Shown piece by piece: positions 34,755-43,047 of a stretch of DNA of 64,000 bases (its first letter is position 1; each line of letters opens with the position of its first letter). The stretch is taken from contig NZ_JBHFEI010000017.1 of NCBI RefSeq assembly GCF_041928815.1, positions 9,293 through 73,292 on the forward strand. Direction: 5' to 3'. A program made the translations under genes and the position numbers. The DNA is from JBHFEI01 sp041928815. GTDB taxonomy: Bacteria; Pseudomonadota; Alphaproteobacteria; Rhizobiales; Rhizobiaceae. Under the pieces are notes generated by a model, which saw only the letters and a program-made list of their open reading frames with translations, searched no databases and was not told the origin of the DNA.

Positions 34755-35261
34755 ATGCAAGGCACGATTCGCATTATCGGCATCGACCCCGGGCTCCGCC
34801 GCACCGGCTGGGGCGTCATCGACACGCTCGGCAATTCGCTGCGCTTCGTCGCCTCCGGCACCGTGATGTCGGACGGCGAGATGGATCTCGCCTCGCGCCT
34901 ATGCCAGCTTCATGATGGACTGGCGGATATCATTCATGAGCTGAAGCCGGACGAGGCGGCGGTCGAGCAGACGTTCGTGAACAAGGATGCGGTGGCGACG
35001 CTGAAGCTCGGGCAGGCGCGCGGCATTGCCATGCTGGTGCCGGCCCGCGCCGGTCTGCAGGTTTCCGAATATGCGCCGAACGCGGTGAAGAAGGCGGTCA
35101 TCGGCGTCGGTCACGGCGAGAAACAGCAGATCCACATGATGCTGAAGATCCTGATGCCGAAATCGGAATTCAAGGGCAACGACGCGGCGGATGCGCTGGC
35201 GATCGCCATCTGCCATGCGCATCATCGCGGTGCCCGCCGGCTGCGCCAAGCCGTGGGCTGA
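34755..35261 (+). CDS. ruvC: Holliday junction resolvase RuvC
   Basis: A 168-residue endonuclease that cuts four-way DNA junctions. It shows the RNase H-fold acidic residues Asp in IIGIDPGLRRTGWG (residue 10), Glu in DEAAVEQTFVNKDA, and the late pair in GNDAADALAIAICH. Length and order are typical. It works with RuvAB encoded downstream. The start follows a short leader with AAAGGA. Confidence 0.97.
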   Translation: MQGTIRIIGIDPGLRRTGWGVIDTLGNSLRFVASGTVMSDGEMDLASRLCQLHDGLADIIHELKPDEAAVEQTFVNKDAVATLKLGQARGIAMLVPARAGLQVSEYAPNAVKKAVIGVGHGEKQQIHMMLKILMPKSEFKGNDAADALAIAICHAHHRGARRLRQAVG

Positions 35262-35288
35262 CATGTCTTCTCATCGGGGGTTTCGACG

Positions 35289-35906
35289 ATGATCGGTAAG
35301 TTGAAGGGCGTGATCGACGAGATCGGCGAGGACCATGCCGTGATCGACGTGCAAGGGGTCGGCTACGTCGCCTACTGCTCGTCGCGCACGCTGTCGCGGC
35401 TCGGATCGCCGGGCGAGGCGGCGCTGCTCTTCATCGAGACCTATGTGCGCGAGGACCAGCTTCGCCTGTTCGGCTTCCTGTCGGCGCTGGAACGGGAATG
35501 GTTCCGCCTGTTGCAGAGCGTGCAAGGCGTCGGCTCCAAGGTGGCGCTCGCCATCCTCTCCACTTTGTCGCCGGGCGAGATCGCCAATGCGATCGCGCTG
35601 CAGGACAAGACGGCGATTTCCCGCGCGCCCGGCGTCGGCCCGAAGGTGGCGATCCGCATCCTCACCGAATTGAAGAACAAGGTCCCCGCCTTTGCCGGCG
35701 AGGCGTCGGCGACCATCGGCTTCAAGCAGGAGCTCGGCGCCGGCGCGGTTCCCGCGCCCGTCTCGGACGCCGTCTCGGCCCTCACCAATCTCGGCTATTC
35801 CCGCGATCAGGCCGCCAACGCCGTCGCCGCCGCGTTGAAGAGCGGCGGGGAAGGGGCCGACAGCGCCAGGCTGATCCGGCTGGGGCTGAAGGAGCTGTCA
35901 CGATGA
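35289..35906 (+). CDS. ruvA: Holliday junction branch-migration protein RuvA
   Basis: A 205-residue protein. The N-terminal OB fold starts MIGKLKGVIDEIGEDHAVIDVQGVGY. Tandem helix-hairpin-helix motifs follow (LQSVQGVGSKVALAILS and ISRAPGVGPKVAIRILTELK), and a C-terminal UBA-like domain ends near ALTNLGYSRDQAANAVAAAL. It tethers RuvB to junction DNA. It follows ruvC by 27 bases. The usual partner gene ruvB is displaced by about 730 bases by a toxin-antitoxin pair. Confidence 0.97.
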   Translation: MIGKLKGVIDEIGEDHAVIDVQGVGYVAYCSSRTLSRLGSPGEAALLFIETYVREDQLRLFGFLSALEREWFRLLQSVQGVGSKVALAILSTLSPGEIANAIALQDKTAISRAPGVGPKVAIRILTELKNKVPAFAGEASATIGFKQELGAGAVPAPVSDAVSALTNLGYSRDQAANAVAAALKSGGEGADSARLIRLGLKELSR

Positions 35907-35961
35907 AGCATTGCCTCTCGCGATACGCCTTACTAATGTCCGGAAGTAAGGAGTGCATTCC

Positions 35962-36258
35962 ATGAATGTCGGCAGACAGCAGGCGACAATCACATCAAAA
36001 GGGCAGATGACGGTGCCGAAGGTCGTTCGTGACCAGCTCGGTATCAAGGCGGGCGACAGGTGCTATGTCTGGGTGCGCGAGGGCCAGATGATCGTGGTCC
36101 CCCGGAACAAGCGCCTCGCGGATATGGCCGGCATTCTCGGTCCGCCGCCGCAGGGCGCGGGCGCGACGGTTGATGCGTTGACGAAGGCTGCGCGTGACGG
36201 CGCTTCCGAACATGTCATGCGGTCCATGGAACACGAGCGTGACGCGGATAGGGATTGA
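35962..36258 (+). CDS. AbrB/MazE-family antitoxin
   Basis: A 98-residue protein with an N-terminal swapped-hairpin AbrB DNA-binding domain (QATITSKGQMTVPKVVRDQLGIKAGDRCYVW, split here as family hallmarks) and a C-terminal tail expected to wrap the toxin. AAGGAG lies 8 bases before the ATG at 35962; a GTG at 35953 overlaps that ribosome binding site and is rejected. It lies 55 bases after the ruvA stop and overlaps the toxin gene, the standard antitoxin-first layout with autoregulation expected. Confidence 0.9.
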   Translation: MNVGRQQATITSKGQMTVPKVVRDQLGIKAGDRCYVWVREGQMIVVPRNKRLADMAGILGPPPQGAGATVDALTKAARDGASEHVMRSMEHERDADRD

Positions 36259-36643
36259 TACGAACATTCTCGTCCGGCTGTTTGTCGGGGATGACGAGGG
36301 CCAGCATGCCATCGTCCGGCAATTTCTCGGAACGCTCGCCGACGACGACGTGATCGTCATCAATGTCGTCCTTCTGGTCGAGATGGTCTGGACGCTTCGC
36401 AGCCGCTACGGCTATCGCAACGTCGAGATGATGCATCTTCTCCAAGGGCTTCTGGAGCGGCGTGATGTGGAAATCGACGATTTTGAGAGTGTCGGCAATG
36501 CGATCGAATGCGTGCGAACCTCGGGCGCTGATATGGCGGATGCGTTGATCGCGGAACTGAATCGGGTTTCGGGGTGCGCGAGGACCTTGACCCTCGACGA
36601 GAAGGCGGCGCGCTCCGTCCCCGGAATGGAACTCCTGACATGA
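36239..36643 (+). CDS. PIN-domain (VapC-type) toxin
   Basis: A 134-residue putative ribonuclease toxin. PIN-domain acidic residues are seen in TRIGIDTNILVRL (Asp), LLVEMVWTL (Glu) and GADMADALIAEL (Asp/Asp). It would cleave RNA when freed from the antitoxin. The GTG at 36239 gives the family-typical start and a 20-base overlap with the antitoxin gene; an ATG at 36212 would add nine residues. Its TGA stop overlaps the ruvB ATG, so the DNA-repair gene is translationally coupled to the toxin gene. Confidence 0.88.
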   Translation: MTRIGIDTNILVRLFVGDDEGQHAIVRQFLGTLADDDVIVINVVLLVEMVWTLRSRYGYRNVEMMHLLQGLLERRDVEIDDFESVGNAIECVRTSGADMADALIAELNRVSGCARTLTLDEKAARSVPGMELLT

Positions 36644-37683
36644 ACACACCCACCCGCCTCGTCTCCGCCGAAAAGCGCGGCGAGGATGTCGATGCCGCGC
36701 TGCGGCCGCAGTCGCTCGACGAGTTCACGGGCCAGGCGGAGGCGCGCGCCAACCTGAAAGTCTTCATCGAGGCGGCGAAGAACCGCGGCGAGGCGCTCGA
36801 CCATGTGCTCTTCGTCGGTCCGCCCGGCCTCGGCAAGACGACGCTGGCCCAGATCATGGCCAAGGAACTCGGCGTCAATTTCCGCTCGACCTCCGGCCCG
36901 GTCATCGCCAAGGCCGGCGACCTTGCCGCGCTGCTCACCAATCTCGAAGAGCGCGACGTGCTCTTTATTGACGAGATCCACCGGCTCAATCCGGCGGTGG
37001 AGGAAATCCTCTATCCGGCGATGGAGGATTTCCAGCTCGATCTCATCATCGGCGAGGGGCCAGCGGCACGCTCGGTCAAGATCGACCTGTCGCGCTTCAC
37101 CCTGATCGCCGCCACCACCCGGCTCGGCCTGCTGACGACGCCGCTGCGCGACCGGTTCGGCATTCCCGTGCGGCTGAATTTCTACACGGTGGAGGAACTG
37201 GAACTGATCGTCCGGCGCGGCGCGCGGCTGATGGGCCTCGGCATGACCGACGAGGGCGCCGTCGAGATCGCAAGGCGTTCGCGCGGCACGCCGCGCATCG
37301 CCGGCCGGCTGCTGCGCCGGGTCCGCGATTTCGCCGAGGTGGCGCGGGCGGAAGCGGTGACGCGGGCGATCGCCGACGAGGCACTGAACCGGCTGCTCGT
37401 CGACAGCAAGGGTCTCGACCAGCTCGACAACCGGTATCTGACCATGATCGCGCTCAATTTCGGCGGCGGCCCGGTCGGCATTGAGACGATCGCGGCCGGC
37501 CTCTCCGAGCCGCGCGACGCGATCGAGGACATCATCGAACCCTATATGATCCAGCAGGGCTTCATTCAGCGCACGCCGCGCGGCCGGGTGCTGACGGCGA
37601 ACGCGTGGAAGCATCTCGGCCTCGCCGCGCCGCGGGATGTCGAGGCGACGCAGTTCCGCCTCGGCCTCGAAGAGGACGAGTGA
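36640..37683 (+). CDS. ruvB: Holliday junction branch-migration helicase RuvB
   Basis: A 347-residue AAA+ motor. Visible are Walker A GPPGLGKTTLA (about residue 60), Walker B LFIDEIHRL, sensor 1 AATTRLGLLTTPLRDRFG, the arginine finger GTPRIAGRLLRRVRDFA region, and the C-terminal winged helix ending FIQRTPRGRVLT. It drives branch migration with RuvA. The ATG overlaps the toxin stop (ATGA) and its own stop overlaps the nudix ATG (TGATG). Confidence 0.98.
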   Translation: MNTPTRLVSAEKRGEDVDAALRPQSLDEFTGQAEARANLKVFIEAAKNRGEALDHVLFVGPPGLGKTTLAQIMAKELGVNFRSTSGPVIAKAGDLAALLTNLEERDVLFIDEIHRLNPAVEEILYPAMEDFQLDLIIGEGPAARSVKIDLSRFTLIAATTRLGLLTTPLRDRFGIPVRLNFYTVEELELIVRRGARLMGLGMTDEGAVEIARRSRGTPRIAGRLLRRVRDFAEVARAEAVTRAIADEALNRLLVDSKGLDQLDNRYLTMIALNFGGGPVGIETIAAGLSEPRDAIEDIIEPYMIQQGFIQRTPRGRVLTANAWKHLGLAAPRDVEATQFRLGLEEDE

Positions 37684-38195
37684 TGGCAAGGCGGCGGATG
37701 ATCCGGATCGACGCCAGGCCGGCGCGGTTCAATTTCCGCATCGCCGGCCTCGGCTTCCGCGACGGCCACGTCCTGGTGCACCGGGCGACGCATGAGCCGT
37801 TCTGGACATTTCCGGGCGGCCGGGCGGAGATCGGCGAGACCTCCGCCGAAACGCTGCGCCGGGAGATGCGCGAGGAGATCGGTTGCGAGGTCACCGTCGG
37901 CCCGCTGCTCTGGAGCGTCGAGAACTTCTTCCGCTACGAGGGGCGAGACTATCACGAGATCGGCTTCTACTACCGGATGGAGATCCCGGAGCAGTTCCCC
38001 TTCCACGAGACGGAGGTGGTTCACCGGATCGAAGACGGCCGCAACGCCCTCGAATTCAAATGGGCGCGGGCGACGGTCGCGTCGCTGCGGGCGCTCGACA
38101 TCCCGCCCTATTTCATCGCCGAGCAGATCGAATCCCTTCCCGAGACGCCACGCCACGTCGTCTGGCACGACGGCGACCTCGACCTCAAATTCTGA
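37683..38195 (+). CDS. NUDIX hydrolase
   Basis: A 170-residue pyrophosphohydrolase. The Nudix box is present: G-x5-E-x7-RE-M-x-EE-x-G within GGRAEIGETSAETLRREMRE and the following EEIGCE. It starts on the overlapping TGATG of ruvB, so it is co-translated with it. Substrates of this branch are unknown; nucleotide-pool cleaning would fit the DNA-repair context (inference). Confidence 0.92.
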   Translation: MARRRMIRIDARPARFNFRIAGLGFRDGHVLVHRATHEPFWTFPGGRAEIGETSAETLRREMREEIGCEVTVGPLLWSVENFFRYEGRDYHEIGFYYRMEIPEQFPFHETEVVHRIEDGRNALEFKWARATVASLRALDIPPYFIAEQIESLPETPRHVVWHDGDLDLKF

Positions 38196-38264
38196 CGCCG
38201 ATCCTCGCCCGCCGGAACCTTCGGCGCGACGGGGTGTTTCCGCCGCACGGAAAGGGAGAGTGCC

Positions 38265-38483
38265 ATGCAGAAGATCAAGACCGGCGATGCCGTCACCTGG
38301 CGCTGGGGCAAATCCAGCGCGGAGGGCACCGTGGCCGAGACGTTCACCGACGACGTGACACGCACCATCAAGGGCAAGCGGATCAAGCGCAAGGCCGACA
38401 CGGAGGAGCCGGCTTTCCTGATCCGGCAGGAGGATGGCGACCGGGTGCTGAAAAGCCGCTCGGAGGTGAAGAAAAGCCGGTGA
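38265..38483 (+). CDS. DUF2945 / hypervirulence-associated (Tudor-like) small protein
   Basis: A 72-residue basic protein starting MQKIKTGDAVTWRWG, with TIKGKRIKRKADTEEPAFLIRQEDGDRVLK. This is the pattern of DUF2945/HVA1 Tudor-like domains, widespread small proteins of unknown function. AAAGGGAGAG precedes the ATG. It could be the last gene of the ruv transcript. Confidence 0.88.
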   Translation: MQKIKTGDAVTWRWGKSSAEGTVAETFTDDVTRTIKGKRIKRKADTEEPAFLIRQEDGDRVLKSRSEVKKSR

Positions 38484-38910
38484 GCATGCCGACGGGCGGG
38501 TGTCCGCCGCACGCCGACGCCGCCAGGCGATCGAAAACGGGCTCGCCCTGAGCGTAGCCGTCCCTCGCGGCGGAGCTGAGGTCGAGACGGCGCGCCGGCG
38601 ACATCAACAACCGGTGGTGATTGTCCGACAACACCATCGGGCGCAGGACCGGTCGTGGCATTTCCAGCCCACTCCGGACAGGATTTGAGGTCCGGACACT
38701 GCGTGGAAATAGAGAGAAGGAGCCTTTCCCGTAGAGCAGTGTTCGCCGGAGAGTCCTTTTTTGCCCGGCATCCAACGGACAGGCGGGCGAAGATCCTCCG
38801 ACAACGACGATCCTGTCGCCGGTCATATCGACTGGCTTCTCCGCGCCGGCCATGCCGACACACTGTTGTCGGAAAGATGGAAGGCGCTGATCGTCAGGGA
38901 TGGGTGATAG
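38484..38910. other. 427-base gap between convergent genes, no gene seen
   Basis: No reading frame here has a good start or family resemblance. Scattered repeats of CCGACAAC (around 38628 and 38798, and inverted near 38868) and TCCGGACA (near 38674 and 38692), plus a run of six T at 38756, are visible. They suggest decayed sequence between the ruv-side genes and the converging sqd operon. Confidence 0.5.
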
Positions 38911-39828
38911 TCACGCCGGTGCAGGCGCCGCACGGAGCGCCCGCACCAGATCCCGCAGGGTGGCATCGAACAGCGACCGGCCGCCGGGCTGCCAGCCGAG
39001 CGCCCTGAGCTTGGCGGTGTCCACGGGCCGTGCGCCGGCGCGCCTGGCCGCCTCCGGCAAGGGATGGGGACAGCCGGTTTCCTCTTTCACAGGCGCGAGG
39101 ATCTCCCGTGTGTCGGCGACGACGTCGGCGACATTGAAGCTTTCGCCGCTGACGCGCATCGGATCGGCGGCGAGCATCAGCCGCACGGCGGCGGCGACGT
39201 CGCGCCCGTGCACCTCGGTGCCGATGCGGACGGGTACATCCCGTCCGGCGCGATAGGTGTCGAACAGTTCCTGCCATTTGTGCGGCTGCCCGGGGCGCGC
39301 CGCCCCGTAGACGCCGGTCACGCGCAGGCTCGCCGTGACGAAGCCATGGCCGCACAGCGCCTGCAGGAGGCGCTCACCCTGCAGCTTCACCCTGCCGTAA
39401 TCCGTGTCGGGGCGACAGGGCATCGTCTCGGCCAGCGCATCGTCTCCGGACTGTGGGCCATAGACGGCGCGGCTCGACAGGAAGACACAGCGCCGGACGC
39501 CCGCATCCTTCGCCGCCTCGAACAGCCGCGCCGTGCCGTCGAGGTTGCGCGCGTGAAAGCCGGCGGGATCGTCGCCTTCGCCGCCACGGTAGCGCCCCGG
39601 CAGATGGTCAAGGGCCGCGTGGACGAGATAGTAGGCGCTGGAAAAAAGATCGATCGGGTCGCTGTCCGCGTCGAGCGTCATCGGCAGGAAGGCGACCGGC
39701 TTCGAGAACAGGCCGCTGGCGGGCGGCGTCCGGCAGGCGACGGTCACGGCATAGCCGTTCGCCAGCAGATCCTCGACGATGAAGCGGCCGACGAAGCCGG
39801 TGCCGCCGGTAACGAGAACGCGGGTCAT
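38911..39828 (-). CDS. sqdC: SDR-family reductase/epimerase, SqdC of the sulfolipid operon
   Basis: A 305-residue extended short-chain dehydrogenase. The NAD(P) motif VLVTGGTGFVGRFIV is at residue 4, FLSSRAVYG carries the active-site Ser, and DYGRVKLQGE carries the YxxxK-type pair. Position after sqdB and sqdD matches the sqdBDC operons of Rhodobacter and Sinorhizobium, where sqdC encodes a reductase-like protein whose exact step in sulfolipid synthesis is unsettled. Its start overlaps the sqdD stop (ATGA). The symbol rests mainly on context. Confidence 0.82.
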   Translation of the reverse strand: MTRVLVTGGTGFVGRFIVEDLLANGYAVTVACRTPPASGLFSKPVAFLPMTLDADSDPIDLFSSAYYLVHAALDHLPGRYRGGEGDDPAGFHARNLDGTARLFEAAKDAGVRRCVFLSSRAVYGPQSGDDALAETMPCRPDTDYGRVKLQGERLLQALCGHGFVTASLRVTGVYGAARPGQPHKWQELFDTYRAGRDVPVRIGTEVHGRDVAAAVRLMLAADPMRVSGESFNVADVVADTREILAPVKEETGCPHPLPEAARRAGARPVDTAKLRALGWQPGGRSLFDATLRDLVRALRAAPAPA

Positions 39829-40667
39829 CCCTTCTCCGGGTTGGGGGGCGACGCGGGATCGGCGATCGGCCTCCCGTGAAGCACATCATGCCACAGATCG
39901 ATCAGGGGTTTTAGCGCCTTCGCCCGGGGATGGTCCTTCTCCCAGGGTTTTTCGTACTGGTAGTGAAGGATATGGATCGCCTGCCAGTCCCAGAGGTCCG
40001 GCAGGTTGAACCAGACATATTGCAGCATGTTCATCGTCACCGGCAGGCCATGCCAGTCCGGGAAGAAGGCCTGCAGGAAGGCCTGGTCCGTGCGCGGCCA
40101 GAAGGCGCCCGGCGCATCGAGCCGGTCGAGCATCGCCTCGAAGGTCGAAAGCGACGGCGCCGCGACGAAGACGCCGGAGTTCAGCCGGTGAAAATCCGCA
40201 AGGCTTTGATACACATTCGGCGCGGCGGAAAATTCCGGATAATCGAAGAAGCGGTCGACGGGCTTCAGCACCAGCGCGTCGGCGTCGATGAAGATGCAGC
40301 GCTCGTAGTCGGTGAGCTGCCACAGGCGCAGCTTGCAGAAATTGTCGAGAGGCGTGTGGAAGTCCGGCTTGCGGCCCTTGGAGAAGGGCGCGACGGCATG
40401 GACGGTGCGGCGCGCGTGGCGGGCGTTGAAGGCGTCGGAAAGCGGCAGGTGCGCCGTCTCGATCAGCCGGCAGCCGAGATCGCCGAGCGGCTCAAGCGCG
40501 AAGCGCCCGACGCCGCCCGTGTGCAGCACGACGATGTCGGCGCTGCTGCCGGTCGCGCGGATCGAGCGGCAAAGCGCCGTGGCGCCGAGCGCATAGTCGG
40601 CATTGGTGACGAGGGTGACGAAGGCATGTCGGCCGGCCGGCCCCGGCGAGGGAGCGGAACCGGTCAC
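39825..40667 (-). CDS. sqdD: GT8-type glycosyltransferase SqdD (sulfoquinovosyl transfer)
   Basis: A 280-residue glycogenin-like GT8 glycosyltransferase. HAFVTLVTNADYALGATAL is at the N-terminus and the metal-binding DxD is in CIFIDADALVL (about residue 145). In bacterial sulfolipid synthesis, SqdD is the proposed enzyme that moves sulfoquinovose from UDP onto diacylglycerol at the inner membrane. The GTG start overlaps the sqdB stop (GTGA), confirming the operon. Identification rests on the GT8 fold plus the sqdB neighbour. Confidence 0.85.
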   Translation of the reverse strand: MTGSAPSPGPAGRHAFVTLVTNADYALGATALCRSIRATGSSADIVVLHTGGVGRFALEPLGDLGCRLIETAHLPLSDAFNARHARRTVHAVAPFSKGRKPDFHTPLDNFCKLRLWQLTDYERCIFIDADALVLKPVDRFFDYPEFSAAPNVYQSLADFHRLNSGVFVAAPSLSTFEAMLDRLDAPGAFWPRTDQAFLQAFFPDWHGLPVTMNMLQYVWFNLPDLWDWQAIHILHYQYEKPWEKDHPRAKALKPLIDLWHDVLHGRPIADPASPPNPEKG

Positions 40668-41884
40668 GAGACGGACCGCAGCCTCAGGCCTTCGGGATCG
40701 TGGTCGAGCAGCGGAGCGATGTCGCGCGTCCAGGCGGAGACGGCCGGAACGCGTGTGCGGTCGACGCGGTAGGCGAATTTTTTCGCCACATCGACGATTT
40801 CCGACAGGAGACCGTCGCGCAGCAGCGTCGGGTCGAGGCCGAGGCCGAGGAATTTCCCGTTCTTCACGACGAGGTCGTTCTCGGCCATCTCCTTGCGCGG
40901 ATTGGGCAGGTGGGCGATGCGGGCACCGGTGATCGACGCGACGATCCCGGCAAGGTCGCGCACCCGGTGCGTCTCGGTCATCTGGTTGAAGATCGCGACC
41001 CGTCCGCCGCGATCCGGCGGGTTTTCGAGCGCGATCTCGATGCAGCGGACGCTGTCGCGGATATGGATGAAGGCGCGCGTCTGCCCGCCGGTGCCGTGCA
41101 CCGTCAGCGGGTAGCCGATCGCGGCCTGGATCAGGAAGCGGTTGAGCACCGTGCCGTAGTCGCCGTCATAGTCGAAGCGGTTGACGAGCTGCGGGTGGCG
41201 CCGCGTTTCCGGCGTATGCGTGCCCCAGACGATGCCCTGGTGCAGGTCGGTGATGCGCACACCGTCGTTCCTAGCATAGAACTGGAAGAGAAGCTGATCG
41301 AGGCACTTGGTCATGTGGTAGATCGAGCCGGGATTGGAGGGGTAGAGGATCTCCTGCGTCGCCGCGCCCCCGTCGGCCGTCTCGATCGTCACCGGCAGAT
41401 AGCCCTCGGGGATCGCGGCGCCGACCGTCGAATAGCCGTAGACGCCCATCGTGCCGAGATGGACGAGATGGGCGTCGAGGCCGATCTCGACGAGCGCGTT
41501 CAGGAGGTTGTGCGTCGCGTTGACATTGTTGTCGACGGTGTAGTTCTTGTGGCGGTCGCTCTTCATCGAATAGGGGGCGGCCCGCTGCTCGGCGAAGTGG
41601 ACGATCGCGTCCGGCCGCTCTCCGGCGAGCCAGGATTTCAGCCGCTCGTAGTCGCGGGCAAGGTCGATCAGGTGGAAATGGATGCGCCGGCCGGTCTCGG
41701 CATGCCAGACGCGGGTGCGCTCCTGGATCGAATCCATCGGCGTCAGCGACTGGACGCCGAGCTCCGTGTCGATCCAGCGGCGCGACAGGTTGTCGAGGAT
41801 GTGGATCTCGTGGCCTGCCGCAGACAGGTGCAGCGCGGTCGGCCAGCCGCAGAACCCGTCGCCGCCCAGTATCGCGATCTTCAT
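40664..41884 (-). CDS. sqdB: UDP-sulfoquinovose synthase
   Basis: A 406-residue SDR-type enzyme that makes UDP-sulfoquinovose from UDP-glucose and sulfite. Diagnostic segments are MKIAILGGDGFCGWPTALHL, DNLSRRWIDTELG, HFAEQRAAPYSMKS, GTMGVYGYS and SIYHMTKCLDQLLFQFYA (active-site Tyr-x3-Lys equivalent). The start at 41884 gives the typical N-terminus. It is the first gene of the sqdBDC operon; no sqdA acyltransferase gene is present in the window. Sulfolipids replace phospholipids under phosphate limitation. Confidence 0.96.
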   Translation of the reverse strand: MKIAILGGDGFCGWPTALHLSAAGHEIHILDNLSRRWIDTELGVQSLTPMDSIQERTRVWHAETGRRIHFHLIDLARDYERLKSWLAGERPDAIVHFAEQRAAPYSMKSDRHKNYTVDNNVNATHNLLNALVEIGLDAHLVHLGTMGVYGYSTVGAAIPEGYLPVTIETADGGAATQEILYPSNPGSIYHMTKCLDQLLFQFYARNDGVRITDLHQGIVWGTHTPETRRHPQLVNRFDYDGDYGTVLNRFLIQAAIGYPLTVHGTGGQTRAFIHIRDSVRCIEIALENPPDRGGRVAIFNQMTETHRVRDLAGIVASITGARIAHLPNPRKEMAENDLVVKNGKFLGLGLDPTLLRDGLLSEIVDVAKKFAYRVDRTRVPAVSAWTRDIAPLLDHDPEGLRLRSVS

Positions 41885-42012
41885 GCGCGTCGTCTCCGTC
41901 AAATATGCGAACGGAGCCGTGCTTACGCCGCTTGTGTGACAGGCCTGCAATGCTTGCAAAAGCGCCGTCTCTCCGGCACATGCGCGGCAAAGACGACGGA
42001 GGTGCCGAAGCG

Positions 42013-42465
42013 ATGTCCGATTCCCTTGCCCATCTCGCCGGTGCGCTGACGCCGGACGGTCACCGGCTCGACCAGCGGGTCTATTACGAGGACACGGATT
42101 TCTCCGGCATGGTCTACCATGCCCGCTACCTGCATTTCATGGAGCGCGCCCGCACCGACTATCTGCGCCTGCTCGGCGTCGAGCAGCATTCGATGTTCAT
42201 GGAGGCGGATGCGGAGGGGCTGCTCTTCGCCGTCCACCGGATGGAAATCGATTTCAGGGCGCCGGCCCGCATGGACGACATCGTCACGGTGCTGACCCGG
42301 ACGGAAAAGGCCGGCGGCGCCAAGATGGTGCTGGCGCAGGAGATCCGCAGGGGAGAGACGGTGCTGATCGCCGCGAAGGTTGTCATCGCCGTGATCAACG
42401 CCAGGGGACGGCCGCGCCGGCTGCCGGAGATCCTGGCGCAGCGCTTCCTCGGGCGGGAAGCCTGA
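42013..42465 (+). CDS. ybgC: Tol-Pal system-associated acyl-CoA thioesterase YbgC
   Basis: A 150-residue hotdog-fold thioesterase. The YbgC signature VYYEDTDFSGMVYHARYLHFMERAR holds the catalytic Asp (residue 25 region), here quoted in parts: YYEDTDFSG and YHARYLHF. It is the customary first gene of tol-pal clusters and hydrolyses acyl-CoA or acyl-ACP thioesters at the inner membrane. GGAGGTG lies about 10 bases before the ATG. Earlier in-frame starts reach into the sqdB promoter region. Confidence 0.93.
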   Translation: MSDSLAHLAGALTPDGHRLDQRVYYEDTDFSGMVYHARYLHFMERARTDYLRLLGVEQHSMFMEADAEGLLFAVHRMEIDFRAPARMDDIVTVLTRTEKAGGAKMVLAQEIRRGETVLIAAKVVIAVINARGRPRRLPEILAQRFLGREA

Positions 42466-42467
42466 CC

Positions 42468-42692
42468 TCACACGCAGATCTCGACCGCCGTGAGGCGCCG
42501 GGCCCCCTGCCGGTCGCGGGTGCTCACCTCTTCGACGATGCAGAAGGGCTCGTCGAAGAGCTCATGCGCCTCGTCCGCGGCCGATCCGTCGAGCGCGGCG
42601 GAGCGCGCGCCGCCGGCCCCGGGCGGGGGCATGGCGGCGGCTGCGGCATTCGCTGTTGCCGCAAGGATCAGGAAAAAAAGCGTTCTGCGCAT
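42468..42692 (-). CDS. Small secreted protein of unknown function
   Basis: A 74-residue protein with a signal peptide (RRTLFFLILAATANAAAAA) and a short mature part ending DEPFCIVEEVSTRDRQGARRLTAVEICV, which has two cysteines that could form a disulfide. AGGGAGG before the ATG at 42692 supports translation. It converges with ybgC, with stops 2 bases apart. I do not recognise the family. Confidence 0.6.
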   Translation of the reverse strand: MRRTLFFLILAATANAAAAAMPPPGAGGARSAALDGSAADEAHELFDEPFCIVEEVSTRDRQGARRLTAVEICV

Positions 42693-43047
42693 GGTCGCGG
42701 CCTCCCTTCGACGCGGATGGTGTGCCGCGCCCTGTCGCAATCCTGCGCCGGCCTCCCCACCTTCGCTGTTCCGGGCGGAACAGCGCCACGCCTTGCGTGG
42801 CCTTTTTGCCGCGGTCGCTAATATTCTGTTAACCACAATGATGTCTTAATCCGGTCGACGGGATTTTGTGCGGCGCACGTCATCCTTTAACCAAATTTTA
42901 CGGCAAGAAGGCCTGGCATAGCATTGAATTTCCGGGGTTTCGCCCGGTCAGCATGACAGCCGGCACTCTTGCGCACTGGACGTCTTGGCACCCCGGTCAC
43001 GAGCCTGCACGGCTCCTACCGGGCATTGGGATTCGGGGACTTCATCG
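42693..43047. other. 355-base promoter region of tolQRAB
   Basis: No gene. The AT-rich part (42820-42905) holds TTAACC motifs and a weak CtrA-like element TTAA-N7-TTACG at 42887-42902. The leader contains a hairpin at 42992-43023. The minus-strand small-protein promoter must lie in the left part. Confidence 0.5.
42992..43023 (+). promoter_or_regulatory. Leader hairpin before tolQ
   Basis: CCCGGT (42992-42997) pairs with ACCGGG (43018-43023) and GAGCC (43001-43005) pairs with GGCTC (43011-43015), giving a two-step stem-loop 25 bases before the tolQ ATG. No T-run follows, so a role in translation or RNA stability is more likely than termination. Confidence 0.4.

Noticed and set aside
42887..42902. 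A CtrA box before tolQ
   Set aside because: TTAA-N7-TTACG misses the second half-site too much; the perfect sites are at the OMP genes.
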